25,574 bases of DNA from Deltaproteobacteria bacterium (GCA_030593645.1 JAUVGT010000011.1:1-25574); one strand, 5' to 3'; counted from the stretch's first letter, positions 14,707 to 23,791 are shown. A program made the numbers and translations. Notes: a model not told the origin generated them from the sequence alone.

Positions 14707-15531
14707 ATGAAATACAAATTTCAAAACAAATGTGGTTTTACACTCATGGAAATTATGGTCGCATTAGCAATTGTCAGTGTTTTTTCGATCGGACTCTACA
14801 AGGTTTATTCATCTATGACCATGTCCAACCAGGCCCAGACCCAGGTCCTCGAAATTCAGCAGAATCTGCGCGGTGCCATGTTTTTACTTAAAAAAGAATT
14901 AAGAATGGCAGGATATGACCAGTCACGGTCGAGAAGGTTCACACTGGTGTCCCTTTCACCGTTTGAATTCACATATGATGTTCCGGATAATACCGGAGAG
15001 TTTGACGGGAAGCTTGATCCAATCGGGGAATCGTTTTCCTATGTATTAAACGGTACCGACCTTGTAAGAACCAATGTAACGGCATTTACCGTGGCAAACA
15101 ATATACAGGCCATGGGATTGGCCTTTGCCTTTGACCGGGATAATGACGGGCAGCTGGATACATATGATGTGGGCGGAAATCCCTTTGTGATCTGGGCCGT
15201 GGATACGGACGGAGATGAAAGGCTGGATTATAATCTTGACTCCAACGCGGACGGCGTGATCAACGCGGCGGATGATACAGACGGTAACGGTGTGATCAAC
15301 ACGGCTGACGGCGCCGCTCTCGGTAACACCATACCGAGGGACCTTATTCGATCGATCCGTATATGGCTGCTGGCGCGGTCAACCATTTCGGTCAATAATT
15401 ACGAGGACAATAATATGTATATTGCCGGAAGCCAGGTGGTCGATGCCAGCCTGAACAACGAATTTATGTACCAGCTCAGAACAGCAACCGTAAGGTGCTA
15501 TAATCTGGATGATGTGCCGTTTATAAACTGA
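14707..15531 (+). CDS. pilW: PilW-like minor pilin with metal-binding-like Asp loops
   Basis: A minor pilin of the PilW type, 274 aa. The leader is MKYKFQNKCG followed by FTLMEIMVALAIVSVFSIGL, with Glu at +5. The QQNLRGAMFLLKKELRMAGYD block after the helix is typical of PilW proteins. The central part contains several EF-hand-like loops (DRDNDGQLD, DTDGDERLD, DSNADGVIN, DTDGNGVIN) that could bind calcium. The C-terminal RDLIRSIRIWLLARS and FMYQLRTATVRCYNL segments also fit the family. It follows the FimT-like gene by 18 bp, with AGAGGAG before the ATG. The stop overlaps the ATG of a short frame that may be a decayed copy of its 3' end. Confidence 0.88.
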   Translation: MKYKFQNKCGFTLMEIMVALAIVSVFSIGLYKVYSSMTMSNQAQTQVLEIQQNLRGAMFLLKKELRMAGYDQSRSRRFTLVSLSPFEFTYDVPDNTGEFDGKLDPIGESFSYVLNGTDLVRTNVTAFTVANNIQAMGLAFAFDRDNDGQLDTYDVGGNPFVIWAVDTDGDERLDYNLDSNADGVINAADDTDGNGVINTADGAALGNTIPRDLIRSIRIWLLARSTISVNNYEDNNMYIAGSQVVDASLNNEFMYQLRTATVRCYNLDDVPFIN

Positions 15532-15674
15532 TGCGGACCCATATATACTTATTCGAAAACCGGGTCATCGGGGTCGTTCTCAACACCCCGTTTATGTACC
15601 GGATCAAAACCGACGCCGAAGGATGTGACGGCCCGGGTAAAAAACAGGAGAGATTCATATGTCGAACAAATTGA
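15531..15674 (+). pseudogene. short frame resembling a decayed copy of the PilW C-terminus
   Basis: A 47-codon frame begins at the ATG overlapping the pilW stop (TGATG) and runs into pilV in another frame. Its middle, LNTPFMYRIKTDAEGC, resembles the upstream PilW end LNNEFMYQLRTATVRC, with eight identities over 22 residues by eye and roughly 60% base identity over about 65 bp. No good ribosome binding site is visible. It may be a remnant of a partial tandem duplication, or chance; I do not claim a functional protein. Confidence 0.3.
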
Positions 15675-16087
15675 TCAAAAACAGCCCGCACAAATTTAAA
15701 TATACCGGCAACCATGGTTTTACACTGATCGAAGTCATGTGCGCGCTGGTGATTTTTTTAGTCGGCTGTCTCGCCGTTACGATTCTGTCAGTTAACTCCG
15801 TCCATAAAAACGCATCCGCCCGAATTGCTTCAGAGGGATTTTTTGAAACTGTCGCGCAAGTCGAGTTTTTGATGAGCCTGCCCTATAACGATTCCAGACT
15901 GGATGAAGGGAATCACATTCTCCCTGGGGGAATAAGAAGGTATTCAATAGAATGGGATGTTACAGGGGATCACGCGGCAGCTACACCAGCTTCATCACTG
16001 GTTATTGATGTTACAGCTACCTGGAACAGGAACCGTCGTAATATGTACACTGTCACTTTCGTTAAAGCCAGCGCGGATCGAATTTGA
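15659..16087 (+). CDS. pilV: PilV-like minor pilin
   Basis: A 142-aa minor pilin of the PilV type. An N-terminal segment of 20 residues ends in Gly, followed by FTLIEVMCALVIFLVGCLAV with Glu at +5. The short globular part includes VEFLMSLPYND and ends WNRNRRNMYTVTFVKA, as in PilV proteins of other delta-type bacteria. ACAGGAGAG precedes the ATG. The next gene, pilX, starts 13 bp after the stop. Confidence 0.85.
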   Translation: MSNKLIKNSPHKFKYTGNHGFTLIEVMCALVIFLVGCLAVTILSVNSVHKNASARIASEGFFETVAQVEFLMSLPYNDSRLDEGNHILPGGIRRYSIEWDVTGDHAAATPASSLVIDVTATWNRNRRNMYTVTFVKASADRI

Positions 16088-16100
16088 AAGGATAATAATT

Positions 16101-16664
16101 ATGAAGTCAGTACCCGCTTTTTATAAAAATGAAGACGGCTCAATCATTGTAATGGTTTTGATGATACTCATTATCATTACGATCGTTGGAGTCTCCGCGA
16201 TCAAGCAGTCCACAACCGAATTAAAACTGACGCGAAATGAAGGATGCGCGGAACAGGCGTTTTACCATATGGATTCGATCGCACACGATGTCTTTCCGGT
16301 GATTGACGATCTCAGGGAAGGAGTCCAGCCGGTCGCAGCCAGTTACCCGAATATCACACTCAATGGCACCTTCTGGACGAAAGCATATATCAAAATAAAC
16401 AGCATTACAAACATTGACGCCTTGGCAAATGACGCGGAAAGTAAAGTGGTACCGGGCTTTATTGATGTGAACAGAGTAAGATATAATATCGCGGGTGAAT
16501 CCCGGATCAATCGTGCCGGGTATGACGGCCTGGGCAAATCGATTGCCGGGAACTGGGTGGCCAAATACCGGGTGACACCGACCGGCACCGCGGGAATCGA
16601 CGCGGGTGCCGCAATTGCCGAGTGCCGATCAATCTCGGAATCGGATATTGATGCAGTGAGATAA
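16101..16664 (+). CDS. pilX: PilX-like minor pilin
   Basis: A 187-aa PilX-type protein. The N-terminus reads MKSVPAFYKNEDG then SIIVMVLMILIIITIVGVSA, a prepilin-like leader ending in Gly and a hydrophobic helix without the usual Glu at +5, as is common in PilX/GspK relatives. IKQSTTELKLTRNEGCAEQ after the helix matches the PilX_N pattern. GAAAGGATAAT precedes ATG 16101; a longer frame from 15957 overlaps pilV and is not the start. In other systems PilX acts with PilY1 and the other minor pilins at the pilus tip. Confidence 0.85.
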   Translation: MKSVPAFYKNEDGSIIVMVLMILIIITIVGVSAIKQSTTELKLTRNEGCAEQAFYHMDSIAHDVFPVIDDLREGVQPVAASYPNITLNGTFWTKAYIKINSITNIDALANDAESKVVPGFIDVNRVRYNIAGESRINRAGYDGLGKSIAGNWVAKYRVTPTGTAGIDAGAAIAECRSISESDIDAVR

Positions 16665-16694
16665 ACCATTTAACTCTACCATGAAGGTGAAATC

Positions 16695-17030
16695 ATGAAA
16701 AAAACATTACTTTTTTTTACCGGGATATGCTTGATGACTTTTTTCGCAGCTTACGCATACAGTGATAGTGGTGTAAGGTACAATAGCGAGAAAAATGAAG
16801 CCGTTTTTGGGAACATCGAATCAACATATTATGATAAAACCGAAGAAAAAACGTATATCATTGTAAATGAAAGAAAACTCTTACTATCCAGGGACGTAAT
16901 CGTATACAATAGTGAAAATAAAACATGTTCAATTCATTCACTTCCTTTACCATATTTTGCCCGGATCGAATTGTATCATGAAACCGATGATGTGAGCTAT
17001 GTCATCGAAATTTCTTCAGGGCGCGGATAA
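16695..17030 (+). CDS. small secreted protein between pilX and pilY1
   Basis: A 111-aa protein with a clear Sec signal peptide (MKKTLLFFTGICLMTFFAAYAYS, probably cleaved near Ala21) and a mature part of about 90 residues. The mature part is rich in Glu, Tyr, Ser and Val and looks beta-stranded (TYIIVNERKLLLSRDVIVY, SYVIEISSG). I do not recognise a family. It has one cysteine in the mature part and no lipobox. GAAGGTGAA precedes the ATG. Its place between pilX and pilY1 suggests a periplasmic helper of the pilus-tip complex; this is inference from position only. Confidence 0.8.
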   Translation: MKKTLLFFTGICLMTFFAAYAYSDSGVRYNSEKNEAVFGNIESTYYDKTEEKTYIIVNERKLLLSRDVIVYNSENKTCSIHSLPLPYFARIELYHETDDVSYVIEISSGRG

Positions 17031-17080
17031 AACAGACGGTTGTATCCAGAACATCAACCTGTCAATCAAAGGAGAAAGCC

Positions 17081-20000
17081 ATGCAGTACAAAATATTCAA
17101 TAAAAAAATGATATTCCAGATCATGGTTATCGCGGTCCTGTTTGGAATCAGTCCGGAATCGATCCAGGCATATGATTTCCCTAAAAATAATACGGCCACG
17201 CCATTTCTTGCCCAGACCGTTGAGCCGTCTGTTCTTATCTCATGTGATACGTCGGGAAGTATGGACAGACTGACCCGGAGCGGGGCCTATAGCGCTGAAA
17301 AGGTTTACTACGGATATTTTGACCCCTATTCGTATTACAGGTATGTAAAATGTGAAGATACGGCGGCGGCTGTGACTACACATAAAAGCGGGTATTTTGA
17401 AGCAAAAATTGATTTTGCTGATTCCACCACATACTGGAAAGATTCCCTGGGTAATTATCATCGAAAATGGGGTGTCCGGGCTGCCGGGGAGGCGGATGAC
17501 GCTAATGATAATATTGCAAAAGTGCTTGCCGCTGATGATGATGATACCGGGGTCGGCAACCATGAATGGTCGGGTAATTACCTGAACTATATGACCATGA
17601 GGCGTACCGACGTATTAAAAAAAGTTTTAATCGGCGGAAGACGTGCGCCGGATTATTTTGGAGATCTTCTGGACAACGTACCGGACGGTCACAATGACGG
17701 CGGCGACGCGGGTTTTAACTTTCTCGATTTTCTATTCGTGGGTGATAATAAGTATTATACCTCGGGCGTCATGACCATTAGCGATGCCAAACTGCCCCTT
17801 CCTCCGGGACCGGGGCCGGAAGCCGAAGAAACGGCCAAGCCTGATCGTACGGATACCTCGAATAATCATTTCGGTACACCCTATGGGACCGGGGCCGGAC
17901 CGACGGATGTTGGATATTCAATGTTTGAAGACAGTGATTATTCTCAGTCCAACGGACAGAACAATATACATCCGTTCTTTATACAGTTTGGTTCTGTAGC
18001 GAATACGGATCACCAGAGAAAACTCCTTGCCATTCGATTGCCGGTTACAAGCGTTGGAAAAACCATCCAGCCCCAGGGCGTGGTCCAGAAAACGAGTAGC
18101 CAGGTCCGCTACGGGGTGATGAGGTTCAATACCGACAACCACGGGGGGCAGGTTATCAAGCGGGTCGGAGATATCGATCACTTGTGTATTCCCATTTCCG
18201 GATGCAGCGATGTCTGCGACCCTTATGGGAATGGCTCTGATTCCCTGGGTGACGGGTTCAGGATGGCCGGTGTAATAAAGGCCATCAATGACCTTGAGGC
18301 CAATGGAAACACGCCGGTGGGTGAGTCCCTGCTCACCGCGGCACTCTATTTTGCGCAAGCCGATCCCAAATATCATACGACGGACTATATTACCAACCAG
18401 ATAAAATGGGACCCGTTCTTTTTTAACAAGGATATCAACAAAAACTGCAGTTTAGGAGATAACGAAGGTGAATATTCAGTATGCTCCCAGGGGACCATCA
18501 TTTTATTGACCGATGGGGAACCGACCAGCGACTTTGATGCTGGTGGTGGTGATGAAGATGTTTCTGATCTTAGGGCAGGTACGCCATACAATTTATCCGG
18601 CGCGGCCGGATTTGCGCACCTTACCGATCACAGAACCGGTACAACGACACACGACTCTGTGGATTATGATTTTGACGCGATGCGGCATTTTTTGGATGTA
18701 TACTCCGTTTTTACATTTGGGAGCGGTTCAGCCGCGCTGCAAGCCGCTGCCAAGTGGGGAGGATTTACCGAGAGCACTCCAACCGGAGATCCCATGGTCA
18801 ACTGGATACCGGATGTGCAGAGTGAATACGATACCCCAGACGACGCTGATGTTTTGCCGGACAATTATTTTCACGCTGAAAACGGACAGGATATAGAAAA
18901 TGCGCTGGTATCGATCCTGGCCGACATCATGAAAAAGGCCGCATCCGGAACGGCCGCTTCAGTTGTGGCCGGTTCCAGGGAGGGCGCGGGAGCTGTCTAC
19001 CAGGCACTCTTTTTTCCTGAAATGAAAGAAACCGGAAGCCTGAATAAAATCTCATGGGGCGGTTATCTGCATGCCCTGTTTATTGATGACTACGGCAACC
19101 TGTGCGAAGACAACAGCAGCCCCTACGGGCAGTTGGATCCGAATGACAGGATTGTTCGGCTCTATTGGAACGATGTCGATAATGTGACCAAGGTCAGATT
19201 TTATCAAAGGGGCCCTGACGGTACACTGGGCGCTCTGGTCGATGTCGGAGATAACGAAATTTCCGATATCACACCCATCTGGGAAGCAGGTACAAAATTA
19301 AGCCAAATCACCGACACAGATATACTGACCCAGAGAGCTTACGGCAGTGCTGTCAATCAAAGGTATCTTTTTACCTGGATCGATAATGTTGACGAAACAA
19401 ACGATTTCAACGGCAAAGTTGACGCGAATGAACAGATTGCTTTTACGCTTGCCAATAAGGATTTTATTAAACCGTATTTTGATTTACCGGCACTTGCCGA
19501 TCCTGACTATATTACCCCTGAAAACCTCATTACATGGATCAGGGGTACTGATGTTGCCACGCATCGAAGCCGCCAGATAGATTTTGACGGGGATGATACT
19601 CAAGAAACATGGCGGCTGGGTGATATTATCTATTCGACACCCACGGTTGTGGGGCGGCCCGCGGAAGCACTCGATTTGATATATTCAGACGCGAGCTACC
19701 GTGAATTTTATGATGCTCAGAGAAACCGGCGGCATGTCGTATATGTCGGCGGAAACGATGGTATGCTGCATGCTTTCAACGGTGGATTCTTCAATGAAGG
19801 TTCTTATGCATACACCGAGGCATCAGCGGATGCACCAACTAAAACAGCATATGGACTCGGGCAGGAATTGTGGGCCTATATACCGTACAACCTGCTGCCC
19901 CATCTACAGGCTTTGCCTCAGACGAACTATGGGCCTGAATACGGGAACCATGTTGCGTTCGTCGATTTGAAACCCAGGATAATGGATGTCAGATTCGCGG

Positions 20001-21655
20001 ATAATACCTGGCATACCGTACTGGTTTGCGGTATGCGTCTGGGAGGCGGAGAAGTAAAACTCACTGTTTCTGATAATGATCCCACGCCAACGGATAAAGA
20101 TGTCACGCTCAAGTCTGCTTATTTTGCCCTTGACATTACCAACCCTGAAGTCCCACCAGAACTGTTATGGAGTTTTAACGATACCATCGGCACGACTCCC
20201 CCCTCCGGCATTGGGGGCAATCACCTCGGATTTACAACCGGTTATCCGGCCGTCGTGAATCAGTACGATACTTCATTGTCAACAGCTTCAAAAATTAAAA
20301 CCTGGGTTATCGTGGGTTCCGGTCTGACCACGATCAATAGAAATTATTCGACCGCAGTATCCACCAAAACGCAATTGGACTATCCGATGAAGAGCAACCA
20401 GCAGGGGCGGCTTTACGCGGTCGACATTGAAACCGGCAAGGCGGATCTGATTCCAATAGAGCAAACCCCGGGCGGCACGACACAGCTGTATCTCAGTGAA
20501 GCCAATTCATACTTTGGCGATCCGGTTGCCATCGATCTCAATGTGGGTGATACAGAAGGGGGTCATTATGCATCAGAACTGGCTTACGTGGGCATGAGCC
20601 ATTATGATTCCACGGCCGAAAAAAGCAAAGGTAAAGTATACCGTGTTGCGACGATGACGAGCGCGGGTGAATCTGAAATAGATCCTTCAGACTGGGTTGC
20701 ATCGCTGTTAATTGATGTGGGTCAGCCTGTTGTGGCGGCACCCAATGTCAGCGCCGCGGGAAGATTTAGTCAGGCCCATAAATACAGAGCTTATATTGAT
20801 TCTACTGATGCTGATTCAGACAGCAGCGTTCCAATGGTTTATTTCGGTACCGGAGAGCTCTGGTTTCCTGAAGACAAAAAAGATCAGAGCCAGCAAACCT
20901 TTTACGGCATTATTGAACCGCTGAAAGTGGAGTCCGCTGATGAGAGGTATGAGTATGAGGGACTATTCGGTGGAGCCGACGGATTTGTGAGCGTCGCAAA
21001 TCTAATGGATACAACCGAAACAGACGTGTATGAAAACGGCTTTGTGGATATGGACGGGGATGGAGCTTTCAATCAATGGAGTGCAATCCCCACCGACGTG
21101 GAGCCTGATTTCACAACCTGGGGAGAAGATCCGGCTGATTTTTATGATTGGATAGAATATTTAACCATTATTGATTATGATGAAGTAGCAAGCCTGCATT
21201 ATGACCATTTTTCCAGATACCAGGGCTGGAAAATGGATTTATATACTTCGCCGGACGGTGAAAGGGTTTTGGGTCAGTGCTCCGTCATTGGTCAGGTTGT
21301 ATTATTCTCATCCTATACACCTTCAGAAGAACTCTGTAATGCCAGCGGCAGCTCACAGCTTTATGGCGTTCACTTTATGACCGGTTCCGCCGTTCCAGAG
21401 TCCATACTGGGTCTGGGGGCCAAAACAATAACGGTCACTGAAACTTCAGGTGATGTTACTTACAGCGATTCAATACGGGCCCTGGATCTGGGCGCAGGAA
21501 TGGCATTAAGTCCTACACTGCATGCGGATAAACAAGGGAACCTGAGGGTCATTACGCAAACAAGTTCGGGAACGATTATCGAGACTACGGCCGAACCCTT
21601 AACTGAATTAGACCCGGCAGGGGTCCATATTAAATCATGGAGAGAAATGTTTTAA
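17081..21655 (+). CDS. pilY1: PilY1-like type IV pilus tip/adhesion protein
   Basis: PilY1/PilC proteins sit at the type IV pilus tip or cell surface and act in pilus extension, adhesion and surface sensing. This 1524-aa protein has a signal peptide (cleavage near Ala30), then a VWA-like start VLISCDTSGSM with the MIDAS pattern DTSGS at residues 56-60. GTIILLTDGEPTSDFD near residue 475 continues the VWA domain. The C-terminal half carries the PilY1 beta-propeller signature YVGGNDGMLHAFNGG near residue 887. Possible calcium loops are DNVDETNDFNGKVD near 768 and DMDGDGAFN near 1323. It is longer than the ~1160-aa P. aeruginosa protein. AAAGGAGAAAGCC precedes the ATG and a strong terminator follows. 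Confidence 0.93.
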   Translation: MQYKIFNKKMIFQIMVIAVLFGISPESIQAYDFPKNNTATPFLAQTVEPSVLISCDTSGSMDRLTRSGAYSAEKVYYGYFDPYSYYRYVKCEDTAAAVTTHKSGYFEAKIDFADSTTYWKDSLGNYHRKWGVRAAGEADDANDNIAKVLAADDDDTGVGNHEWSGNYLNYMTMRRTDVLKKVLIGGRRAPDYFGDLLDNVPDGHNDGGDAGFNFLDFLFVGDNKYYTSGVMTISDAKLPLPPGPGPEAEETAKPDRTDTSNNHFGTPYGTGAGPTDVGYSMFEDSDYSQSNGQNNIHPFFIQFGSVANTDHQRKLLAIRLPVTSVGKTIQPQGVVQKTSSQVRYGVMRFNTDNHGGQVIKRVGDIDHLCIPISGCSDVCDPYGNGSDSLGDGFRMAGVIKAINDLEANGNTPVGESLLTAALYFAQADPKYHTTDYITNQIKWDPFFFNKDINKNCSLGDNEGEYSVCSQGTIILLTDGEPTSDFDAGGGDEDVSDLRAGTPYNLSGAAGFAHLTDHRTGTTTHDSVDYDFDAMRHFLDVYSVFTFGSGSAALQAAAKWGGFTESTPTGDPMVNWIPDVQSEYDTPDDADVLPDNYFHAENGQDIENALVSILADIMKKAASGTAASVVAGSREGAGAVYQALFFPEMKETGSLNKISWGGYLHALFIDDYGNLCEDNSSPYGQLDPNDRIVRLYWNDVDNVTKVRFYQRGPDGTLGALVDVGDNEISDITPIWEAGTKLSQITDTDILTQRAYGSAVNQRYLFTWIDNVDETNDFNGKVDANEQIAFTLANKDFIKPYFDLPALADPDYITPENLITWIRGTDVATHRSRQIDFDGDDTQETWRLGDIIYSTPTVVGRPAEALDLIYSDASYREFYDAQRNRRHVVYVGGNDGMLHAFNGGFFNEGSYAYTEASADAPTKTAYGLGQELWAYIPYNLLPHLQALPQTNYGPEYGNHVAFVDLKPRIMDVRFADNTWHTVLVCGMRLGGGEVKLTVSDNDPTPTDKDVTLKSAYFALDITNPEVPPELLWSFNDTIGTTPPSGIGGNHLGFTTGYPAVVNQYDTSLSTASKIKTWVIVGSGLTTINRNYSTAVSTKTQLDYPMKSNQQGRLYAVDIETGKADLIPIEQTPGGTTQLYLSEANSYFGDPVAIDLNVGDTEGGHYASELAYVGMSHYDSTAEKSKGKVYRVATMTSAGESEIDPSDWVASLLIDVGQPVVAAPNVSAAGRFSQAHKYRAYIDSTDADSDSSVPMVYFGTGELWFPEDKKDQSQQTFYGIIEPLKVESADERYEYEGLFGGADGFVSVANLMDTTETDVYENGFVDMDGDGAFNQWSAIPTDVEPDFTTWGEDPADFYDWIEYLTIIDYDEVASLHYDHFSRYQGWKMDLYTSPDGERVLGQCSVIGQVVLFSSYTPSEELCNASGSSQLYGVHFMTGSAVPESILGLGAKTITVTETSGDVTYSDSIRALDLGAGMALSPTLHADKQGNLRVITQTSSGTIIETTAEPLTELDPAGVHIKSWREMF

Positions 21656-21737
21656 GGTTGTATACTTCAATCATTTTTTTACCCCTTTATAATTGAATAG
21701 GGGGACCGGGATGATAGAAGGTTCCAAAGAATAATTG

Positions 21738-21784
21738 CTGCGGTGCACCGATGATGGCTTATGAGGTGCACCGCAGTTTTTTTA
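21738..21784 (+). terminator. strong intrinsic terminator after pilY1
   Basis: CTGCGGTGCACC (21738-21749) and GGTGCACCGCAG (21765-21776) form a perfect 12-bp stem with a 15-nt loop, followed directly by a run of seven T. It ends transcription of pilin cluster 1, which separates it from cluster 2. Confidence 0.93.
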
Positions 21785-21820
21785 AAAAAAAGACTCATGG
21801 GATATTTATTGATCATTATA

Positions 21821-21863
21821 AACATTCTAAAACACACCGAATCAACATTCCAAAACACACCGA
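21821..21863. repeat. pair of 20-bp direct repeats upstream of pilin cluster 2
   Basis: AACATTCTAAAACACACCGA (21821-21840) and AACATTCCAAAACACACCGA (21844-21863) differ at one base and are 23 bp apart start to start, about two helical turns. They lie about 60-100 bp upstream of the -35 box at 21922, a position that would suit an activator. Confidence 0.8.
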
Positions 21864-21921
21864 TCCGAAATACATCAAAAATAGGTAGTTTTACCTAAAA
21901 AAAATAGAGTGGTTTACCGGA

Positions 21922-21950
21922 TTGACTCCTCTCCTGTTCAGGGATATATA
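21922..21950 (+). promoter_or_regulatory. sigma70-like promoter of pilin cluster 2
   Basis: TTGACT (21922-21927) and TATATA (21945-21950) are 17 bp apart. Transcription would start near 21957, giving a leader of about 70 nt before the first gene. Confidence 0.6.
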
Positions 21951-22032
21951 GTACCCACGAAAGTGACCTCATGCACTTTTGTCAGTTACTTTTTATTAAT
22001 TTCTCTTTAATTCAAAATAAATTGTGAAAATA

Positions 22033-22596
22033 ATGGTTCGATTGTTTTTTTCGATTCGATATAGAATTAAAAACAGAGGCCTGACCATCCTTGAATTGAT
22101 AACGGTTATTACGATTATCTCGATACTGATTTTGTTCCAGGTCCCTGATTTCTTTAAATGGGCAGGTACCTATAAGTTAAAAGGCACTGTAAATGTGATG
22201 GAGTCGACGATGCAGCTCGCCAGAATTCGGGCAATCAGAGAGAATTCAAATGTTGTTATATCCTTTGATCCTGATAATGACAGCATGATTTTAAATCAAT
22301 ACATTGTCTTTGTGGACAACGGAAGCGGGAACCATTTTCATAACAGTAAAAGGGACCGGGATGAAACGATTGTAAAGACCGTTATCATACCGTCCGGTGT
22401 TAACATGTATGAAGCCGCCTTCGGCAGCAGACGATATACCCGATTTAATCAACAGGGACTGGGGCTGGCAGGGCATGTCTACCTGAAAAATAAACGAAAT
22501 AATTATATGGGGATTAAGGTTTCCGTAACGGGAAGTATCAGGATTGTAAAAAGCCCGGATGGCGGAATAACCTGGGAATCAATTTATAAAAAGTGA
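22033..22596 (+). CDS. GspH/FimT-family minor pseudopilin, second cluster
   Basis: A second FimT/GspH-like pseudopilin, 187 aa from ATG 22033; a GTG at 22024 in frame would add three residues, and neither has a clear Shine-Dalgarno sequence. The leader ends RIKNRG and is followed by LTILELITVITIISILILFQ with Glu at +5. The region STMQLARIRAIRENSNVVISFDP matches the helix-turn into the globular domain seen in FimT proteins, and the C-terminal VSVTGSIRIV parallels the ending of the first-cluster protein. The two FimT-like proteins share pattern but little sequence, so the duplication, if that is its origin, is old. Confidence 0.85.
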   Translation: MVRLFFSIRYRIKNRGLTILELITVITIISILILFQVPDFFKWAGTYKLKGTVNVMESTMQLARIRAIRENSNVVISFDPDNDSMILNQYIVFVDNGSGNHFHNSKRDRDETIVKTVIIPSGVNMYEAAFGSRRYTRFNQQGLGLAGHVYLKNKRNNYMGIKVSVTGSIRIVKSPDGGITWESIYKK

Positions 22597-22650
22597 TCGG
22601 ATAACAAATCATTGTCATGAAACAACGAAAAAAAATAAAATAAAATTGTA

Positions 22651-22674
22651 GGGGCAGATCTGTGTGTCTGCCCT
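22651..22674. repeat. GGGGCAGA palindromic intergenic motif
   Basis: GGGCAGA (22652-22658) and TCTGCCC (22667-22673) form a 7-bp inverted repeat with an 8-nt loop, preceded by TTGTAG. It lies between fimT-like gene 2 and pilW 2. From memory, very similar motifs recur between genes in environmental bacterial genomes. No T-tract follows, so it is not a standard terminator. Confidence 0.5.
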
Positions 22675-22773
22675 CATTACGTATAAAGGCGGAATGTTCC
22701 TTATAAATATTATTTACGGCTTTTGATTGTCACGGCTGCCTTGTGTGCCGGGTACTTTTTCGTGAGGAAAAAG

Positions 22774-23772
22774 ATGATAAATACAAAAAGATGTGTAATC
22801 GGGTTTACTTTGATTGAACTCATGATGGCCATGACCATCTCAACGATCATTATTAGCGGAGTATACACGGCTTTCAAATCACAGCAAAGGACACAGATCA
22901 GGGAGCAGCTGGTTGTTGAGATGAATCAGAATATACGCGCGGCAATGGTTCTGATAAAAAAGGAGATCAGACAAGCAGGCTTAGATCCCACGAACATATG
23001 GGGAATAGATGGAAAGGATAACGACAATGATTTTGACATTGATGAATCGGATGAAAGGGAGAATGACAGGAGTCTGGATGGTATTGATAATGATAATTGC
23101 TTTGATTACGGGAGCGGAGCAGACACTGTAAGAAACCGCAAAACCCTTATGGACGAAAAGATCGGAATAAAAATTGCCGGGCCCCATTTGATCAGATTCA
23201 ATATGGACCTGACAGGTGATCGGGATATCTGTGATCCGAACGAAGAGGTCGCATTCGGTTTTTCCAAAGGGAATGATTCAAATCAGGACGGGATAGCCGA
23301 TATGAAAGTCGGAGGAGTCGCGCCTTTAGGACGCGCAACAGGGAGAGGATATCTGCAGCCGCTGGTTAGCAATATTCAGGCGCTGGCCTTCGCGTATGCT
23401 TTTGATTTTGATCATGGCACTCCGGTTTCGGAACTGGACGGAAATTTGGATACTGCTCCGGGAAACACTATTATCTGGGCCTTCGATTTTAATCATGATG
23501 GCTTTCTCGATACGGTTCTGGATACAAACGAAGACGGCAGGATTGATAATATGGATGATCCCGGCGGTGCAGCGATGAATGAAAGGGTACCGATTGACAG
23601 AATTCGTGCCGTTAGAATTTGGCTTCTCGCCAGGACAGGAGCCCCGATAAGACAATATAATGACAAAAAGACCTATGTGGTCGGTGATATTCATATAGAA
23701 GTAGATGATCAATATCGGCGGTCTCTTTTTGAAACGATCATCAAATGCAGGAATTTGCAATATAAAGAGTAA
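22774..23772 (+). CDS. pilW: PilW-like minor pilin, second cluster, with Asp-rich loops
   Basis: A second PilW-type minor pilin, 332 aa. ATG 22774 has GTGAGGAAAAAG just upstream; a frame opening at 22723 extends it without a ribosome binding site. The leader MINTKRCVIG is followed by FTLIELMMAMTISTIIISGV with Glu at +5, then NQNIRAAMVLIKKEIRQAGLD. Two Asp-rich parts follow: near residues 85-120 (DGKDNDNDFDIDESD, DGIDNDNCFD) and near 250-275 (DFNHDGFLD, DTNEDGRID). The latter is followed by DRIRAVRIWLLARTG, as in cluster 1. It is longer than the cluster 1 PilW because of the first Asp-rich insert. Confidence 0.88.
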   Translation: MINTKRCVIGFTLIELMMAMTISTIIISGVYTAFKSQQRTQIREQLVVEMNQNIRAAMVLIKKEIRQAGLDPTNIWGIDGKDNDNDFDIDESDERENDRSLDGIDNDNCFDYGSGADTVRNRKTLMDEKIGIKIAGPHLIRFNMDLTGDRDICDPNEEVAFGFSKGNDSNQDGIADMKVGGVAPLGRATGRGYLQPLVSNIQALAFAYAFDFDHGTPVSELDGNLDTAPGNTIIWAFDFNHDGFLDTVLDTNEDGRIDNMDDPGGAAMNERVPIDRIRAVRIWLLARTGAPIRQYNDKKTYVVGDIHIEVDDQYRRSLFETIIKCRNLQYKE

Positions 23773-23791
23773 TTGCCATGGATTTAACCAT

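Larger units (their letters stand above)
21656..22023. other. intergenic region between the two pilin clusters
   Basis: No gene is visible in these 368 bp. From left to right it holds the terminator of cluster 1 (21738-21784), two 20-bp direct repeats (21821-21863), an A-rich stretch, a sigma70-like promoter (21922-21950), and in the presumed leader a small hairpin AAAGTG/CACTTT (21960-21979). Confidence 0.7.

Noticed and set aside
15957..16100. Longer N-terminus for the PilX-like protein
   Set aside because: It overlaps pilV in another frame and lacks a prepilin leader; ATG 16101 has a ribosome binding site and the leader.
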